NCBI GenBank assembly: GCA_036495525.1
Contig: DASXMR010000045.1
Location: 1 to 64,000 of the forward strand
Length of the DNA stretch: 64,000 nt
From: DASXMR01 sp036495525
GTDB lineage: Bacteria > Actinomycetota > Actinomycetes > Streptosporangiales > Streptosporangiaceae
Reading direction: 5' to 3'
The notes under the pieces are model-generated. The model saw nothing but the letters and a program-made list of their open reading frames with translations. It did not search any database and was not told the DNA's origin. The position numbers and the translations under genes were made by a program. Shown here piece after piece: positions 61,580 through 64,000 of the stretch. The first letter of the stretch is position 1, and each line of letters begins with the position of its first letter.

Positions 61580-61881
61580 GCCCTGGCTGCCTCGCTCGCC
61601 GGGTCGCTCGGGTGCGGCGAGAGCGGCGTCACCTCGTCAGCGCGCCACACCCGCAGCGGCATCGAGGCCAGCACTTCCTCCAGCTGGCCATCGTCGCTGG
61701 CGGCGAACAGCCCGAGCGTGCGCCATTCGCCCGGCCGCAGGGGCGGGCGCCACAGGCGCAGCAGGTGGCCCTGCGCCGCCAGCTCGCGCGAGCGGGCGGC
61801 CTCAGCAGCGCGGACTCGGTCGACGGCCTCGCCGGGGGTTCCTTCCGGAACCTGGGTGATCATGCTGACCAGGTACTCCAT
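61576..61881 (-). CDS. Muconolactone delta-isomerase-like protein
   Basis: 101 residues. MEYLVSMITQVPEGTPGEAVDRVRAAEAARSRELAAQGHLLRLWRPP matches the muconolactone isomerase (MIase) family of small ferredoxin-like folds; LEEVLASMPLRVWRADEVTPLSPHP closes it. In catabolism the family moves the double bond of muconolactone; here no catechol pathway genes are near. ATG 61881 follows GGAGG. It is first in a two-gene operon with the SDR. Confidence 0.85.
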   Translation of the reverse strand: MEYLVSMITQVPEGTPGEAVDRVRAAEAARSRELAAQGHLLRLWRPPLRPGEWRTLGLFAASDDGQLEEVLASMPLRVWRADEVTPLSPHPSDPASEAARA

Positions 61882-62001
61882 GGCCGGCGCCTCCTTCCCC
61901 CGACGGCATCCCCGTTATGCGGCTGCCGATGCGCCGGCTCGCGACCGGAGCTTGGGGTGGGCAGGCGGCCGCGCCGGACAGGAGAAGCTGCTCCGTGCCG
62001 C

Positions 62002-62688
62002 TCAGGACTCCCCGGCGGCCTCGGCGAGCAGGCGCGCGAGCTCAGCCGGCGCGCTGACCATCGGCCAGTGGCCGGAGTCGATGTCGATGAACGAGACGTT
62101 CTTGGCCTTGGCCAGCTCAGGCAGCTCGCCGGACGCCATCCACTCCCTGGCCTGGTCCGGGCTGAACTCCGGGCAGACTAGCGCCACCGGGACGTCGTAG
62201 CGACGCTCGTCTGACAGCCTGACAGTCCCGCTGATGACGGCGCCGGGCACCGGGATCGCAGCCGATTCGATGGCCTGCTTCGCCGCGTCGTCCAGATCAG
62301 CCGAGTCCGGCCCCTCGAACTCTGCCCAGCCAGGGAAGGGGAACGTGCTGTCCTCGGCGACGGAGGAGTCAAAGTAGGCCCTGCCGTCAGGGCTAGGGAA
62401 GCCGCCGATCATGACGACCTTGCTGACCTTGTCAGGCCGTGTGTCAGCGGCGAGCCACGCCAGGCCGCTGGCAGCCGAATGCCCGACCACCATCGGCCTG
62501 CCGTCGGCTGCATCGACTGCCGCCACCACGGCGGCTACCTGGTCGGCCAGCGTCGCTCGGTCGTTACCGTCGCCCTGGCCCGGCAGGGTGATCGGCACGG
62601 CGTGGTGACCAAGGGCGTTGAGCTGGGCGGCGGTTTCGCCCCAGACTGACCCGTCGAGCCACAGGCCGCCGATGAGCAGGATGTCCAT
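62002..62688 (-). CDS. Alpha/beta-hydrolase
   Basis: 228 residues. VLIGG-type start (ILLIGGLWLDGSVW), the nucleophile elbow GHSAAS (serine near residue 70) and a late histidine in DSGHWPMVSAP fit the AB hydrolase-1 fold. No lid or specificity clue is visible. It is transcribed away from the WYL regulator across 118 nt, so that regulator probably controls it. ATG 62688 follows GGGGAAA. Confidence 0.88.
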   Translation of the reverse strand: MDILLIGGLWLDGSVWGETAAQLNALGHHAVPITLPGQGDGNDRATLADQVAAVVAAVDAADGRPMVVGHSAASGLAWLAADTRPDKVSKVVMIGGFPSPDGRAYFDSSVAEDSTFPFPGWAEFEGPDSADLDDAAKQAIESAAIPVPGAVISGTVRLSDERRYDVPVALVCPEFSPDQAREWMASGELPELAKAKNVSFIDIDSGHWPMVSAPAELARLLAEAAGES

Positions 62689-62794
62689 GGCAGGTTTCCC
62701 CTTTCCCGCGAGCTGGCGCGGTCACGTTGGCGCGGTCAGATGTCTCTGTCGTGCCCTGACGATAGGGAGTATTCCGGACGATCAGCTTCCGGAT

Positions 62795-62800
62795 TAGGCT
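62795..62800 (+). promoter_or_regulatory. Leaderless -10 element (TAGGCT)
   Basis: TAGGCT, 6 nt, then GTG 62807 of the WYL gene. Confidence 0.5.
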
Positions 62801-62806
62801 GGCTCG

Positions 62807-63805
62807 GTGAAATCCGGCCGCAGCCCCACCGGGCGGGCGCTGAAAGCCCTCGAGCTGCTGCAGTCCCAGCCAGGCATCACCGCCGCGCAGCTTGCGATGC
62901 AGCTCGGCGTCACCGAGCGCGCCGCACGGCGCTACGTCGCTATCTTGCGTGAGGCCGATATTCCGGTGGTCTCCACCAGGGGCCGCTACGGCGGGTACCG
63001 GGTCGGCCGCGGCATCCGGCTGCCGCCGCTGGTGTTCAGCGCCGCGGAGGCGCTCGGCCTGGTCATGGCCGTCCTGGACGGCAGTCACGCGGCCGCGGAC
63101 GCGCAGGATCCGGTCGGCGCGGCGCTCGGCAAGATCATCCGTGCGCTGCCGGAGAACATCGGACGGCAGGCAGCCACCATGCGCCAGCATGCCTCCGCCG
63201 CGCCCGACCGCGGAGCCGTGCGGCCGGGTACCGAGCACACGAGCGCGCTCGTTTCCGCCGTCTCTGAGCAGCGCCGGGTGAGCATCGGCTACCGCAGTGA
63301 GTCGGGCAGCCAGTGGGCGGAGCAGATCGACCCGTGGGCCGTCGTGGTGCGGTATGGCCGCTGGTACCTGCTGTGTCACTCGCATCGGGCGCGCGCTGTG
63401 CGCGCCTACCGCATCGACCGGATCGAGTCGGTCGCTGCGGGCGGCGAGCAGTTCCAGGCCCCAGCGGACCTGAACTACGTGGAGCTGCTTGAGCAGCACC
63501 TGGCAACGGGCTGGGCCTATCAGGCCAGGGTCGTGTTCGACGCACCCTGCGACCAGGTCGCGCGCTACGTCAGGCCGCCGATGGGCCGCCTGGAGCCGAT
63601 CGGCGACGGCTCGCGATGCGTGCTGACCGGCAGCACCAACAGGCCGGAGATGTATGCCGGGGAGTGGCTGGCGTCGATCCCCGTCCGGTTCCACGTCGCC
63701 GGCGGTCCCGAACTTCGTGCTGCCGTCGCGGCTGTCGCTGAGCGGCTGACTGCCGCCGCGCACGCGGCCGGCGCAGAGTTAGCTGGGACGCGGGTTGTCA
63801 TGTAA
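62807..63805 (+). CDS. WYL-domain transcriptional regulator, HTH-11 type
   Basis: 332 residues. N-terminal helix-turn-helix (about 1-60): RALKALELLQSQPGITAAQLAMQLGVTERAARRYVAILREADIPV. A WYL domain follows (about 140-215) with SIGYRSESGSQWAEQIDPWAVVVRYGRWYLLCHS, and a WCX-like C-terminal domain. WYL domains sense nucleic acids or small ligands. GTG 62807 is 6 nt after TAGGCT. It faces the alpha/beta-hydrolase gene. Confidence 0.92.
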   Translation: MKSGRSPTGRALKALELLQSQPGITAAQLAMQLGVTERAARRYVAILREADIPVVSTRGRYGGYRVGRGIRLPPLVFSAAEALGLVMAVLDGSHAAADAQDPVGAALGKIIRALPENIGRQAATMRQHASAAPDRGAVRPGTEHTSALVSAVSEQRRVSIGYRSESGSQWAEQIDPWAVVVRYGRWYLLCHSHRARAVRAYRIDRIESVAAGGEQFQAPADLNYVELLEQHLATGWAYQARVVFDAPCDQVARYVRPPMGRLEPIGDGSRCVLTGSTNRPEMYAGEWLASIPVRFHVAGGPELRAAVAAVAERLTAAAHAAGAELAGTRVVM

Positions 63806-63828
63806 CGATCTATGGCAAGACCGTCTAC

Positions 63829-64000
63829 GTGACCGACATGGACTCGAACTCGGTCCTGGTGCTGAGCGCTGCGACTCTCAGGAGCCTGCGCTGGCAGCCG
63901 GGGCGGGAGCCGCTTCTCGCCGATGTAGCTGACGGCGATGTCCGCAACCTGGCGTCAAAGGTGATCTCCCGCATCTCCGGCCAGGCGGAGAACGCCGTCG
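63829..64000 (+). CDS. Partial reading frame of unknown function (3' end outside window)
   Basis: From GTG 63829 the frame stays open to the end of the window (57 codons): VTDMDSNSVLVLSAATLRSL then GREPLLADVADGDVRNLASK. Codon use is like that of neighbouring genes. No ribosome site or TANNNT element is obvious, and ATG 63838 is an alternative start. I do not recognise the family. Confidence 0.35.
   Translation, partial: MTDMDSNSVLVLSAATLRSLRWQPGREPLLADVADGDVRNLASKVISRISGQAENAV

Overview
The window is gene-dense, very G+C-rich chromosomal DNA from an actinomycete (Actinomycetota). Supporting signs are the high third-position G+C, frequent GTG/TTG starts, an F420-type luciferase-like oxidoreductase, a class II fructose-bisphosphatase (GlpX), secreted transglycosylase-like cell-wall proteins, a two-domain fused acyl-CoA dehydrogenase and many leaderless promoters. 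Genus cannot be fixed from the sequence. I see no rRNA, tRNA, CRISPR array, transposase or prophage structural gene, so this looks like ordinary chromosome with a few accessory patches.

Layout. 0-7 kb: TauD-type dioxygenase (cut by the window edge), fused acyl-CoA dehydrogenase, SDR, frameshifted Mrp-like ATPase and acyl-CoA carboxylase beta chain. 7-11 kb: two-component system followed by purK-purE. 11-15.5 kb: minus-strand run of aminotransferase IV, S9 peptidase and THUMP-like methyltransferase. 15.6-23.6 kb: acyl-CoA dehydrogenase, a 19-codon ORF, SDR, epimerase/TetR divergent pair with duplicated operator, aldo/keto reductase, AhpD-like protein and GH51 arabinofuranosidase. 23.7-28.4 kb: GT-C membrane glycosyltransferase, molbindin, PadR regulator, amidohydrolase, rhomboid and two tandem-repeat tracts. 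28.4-30.7 kb: two paralogous secreted transglycosylase-like proteins with long upstream regions and a Crp-type site. 30.9-40 kb (minus): class II and class I fumarases, a MarR-controlled DrrAB-type exporter, a glutamine-synthetase-like enzyme and an MFS exporter. 40-53 kb: DUF1707 and SEC-C proteins, GH25-ricin lysozyme, glpX, xseB, a permease/two-ATPase/TetR exporter operon, menB and an epimerase. 53-59.4 kb: an accessory patch with three toxin-antitoxin-like modules (truncated HigBA, nucleotidyltransferase/HTH, VapBC), a methyltransferase, an LLM oxidoreductase, a HIT protein joined to a membrane-protein relic, and a ClpX-zinc-finger/HTH protein behind a palindromic operator. 59.4-64 kb: NDH-2-like flavoprotein, SDR plus muconolactone-isomerase-like pair, and a hydrolase facing a WYL regulator.

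How parts fit together. Many genes have a TANNNT hexamer 6-8 nt before their start codon, the signature of leaderless transcription. This also supports many of the starts chosen here. Several regulators (MarR at 36.4 kb, TetR at 19.3 kb, the 56.1 kb and 58.3 kb toxin-antitoxin-like operons, the 59.0 kb zinc-finger protein) have palindromes overlapping that promoter, which suggests autoregulation. The most unusual systems I see are the exporter at 47.7-51.0 kb, whose two ATPases carry complementary defects, and the cluster of damaged or rearranged toxin-antitoxin-like modules at 53.3-58.4 kb.
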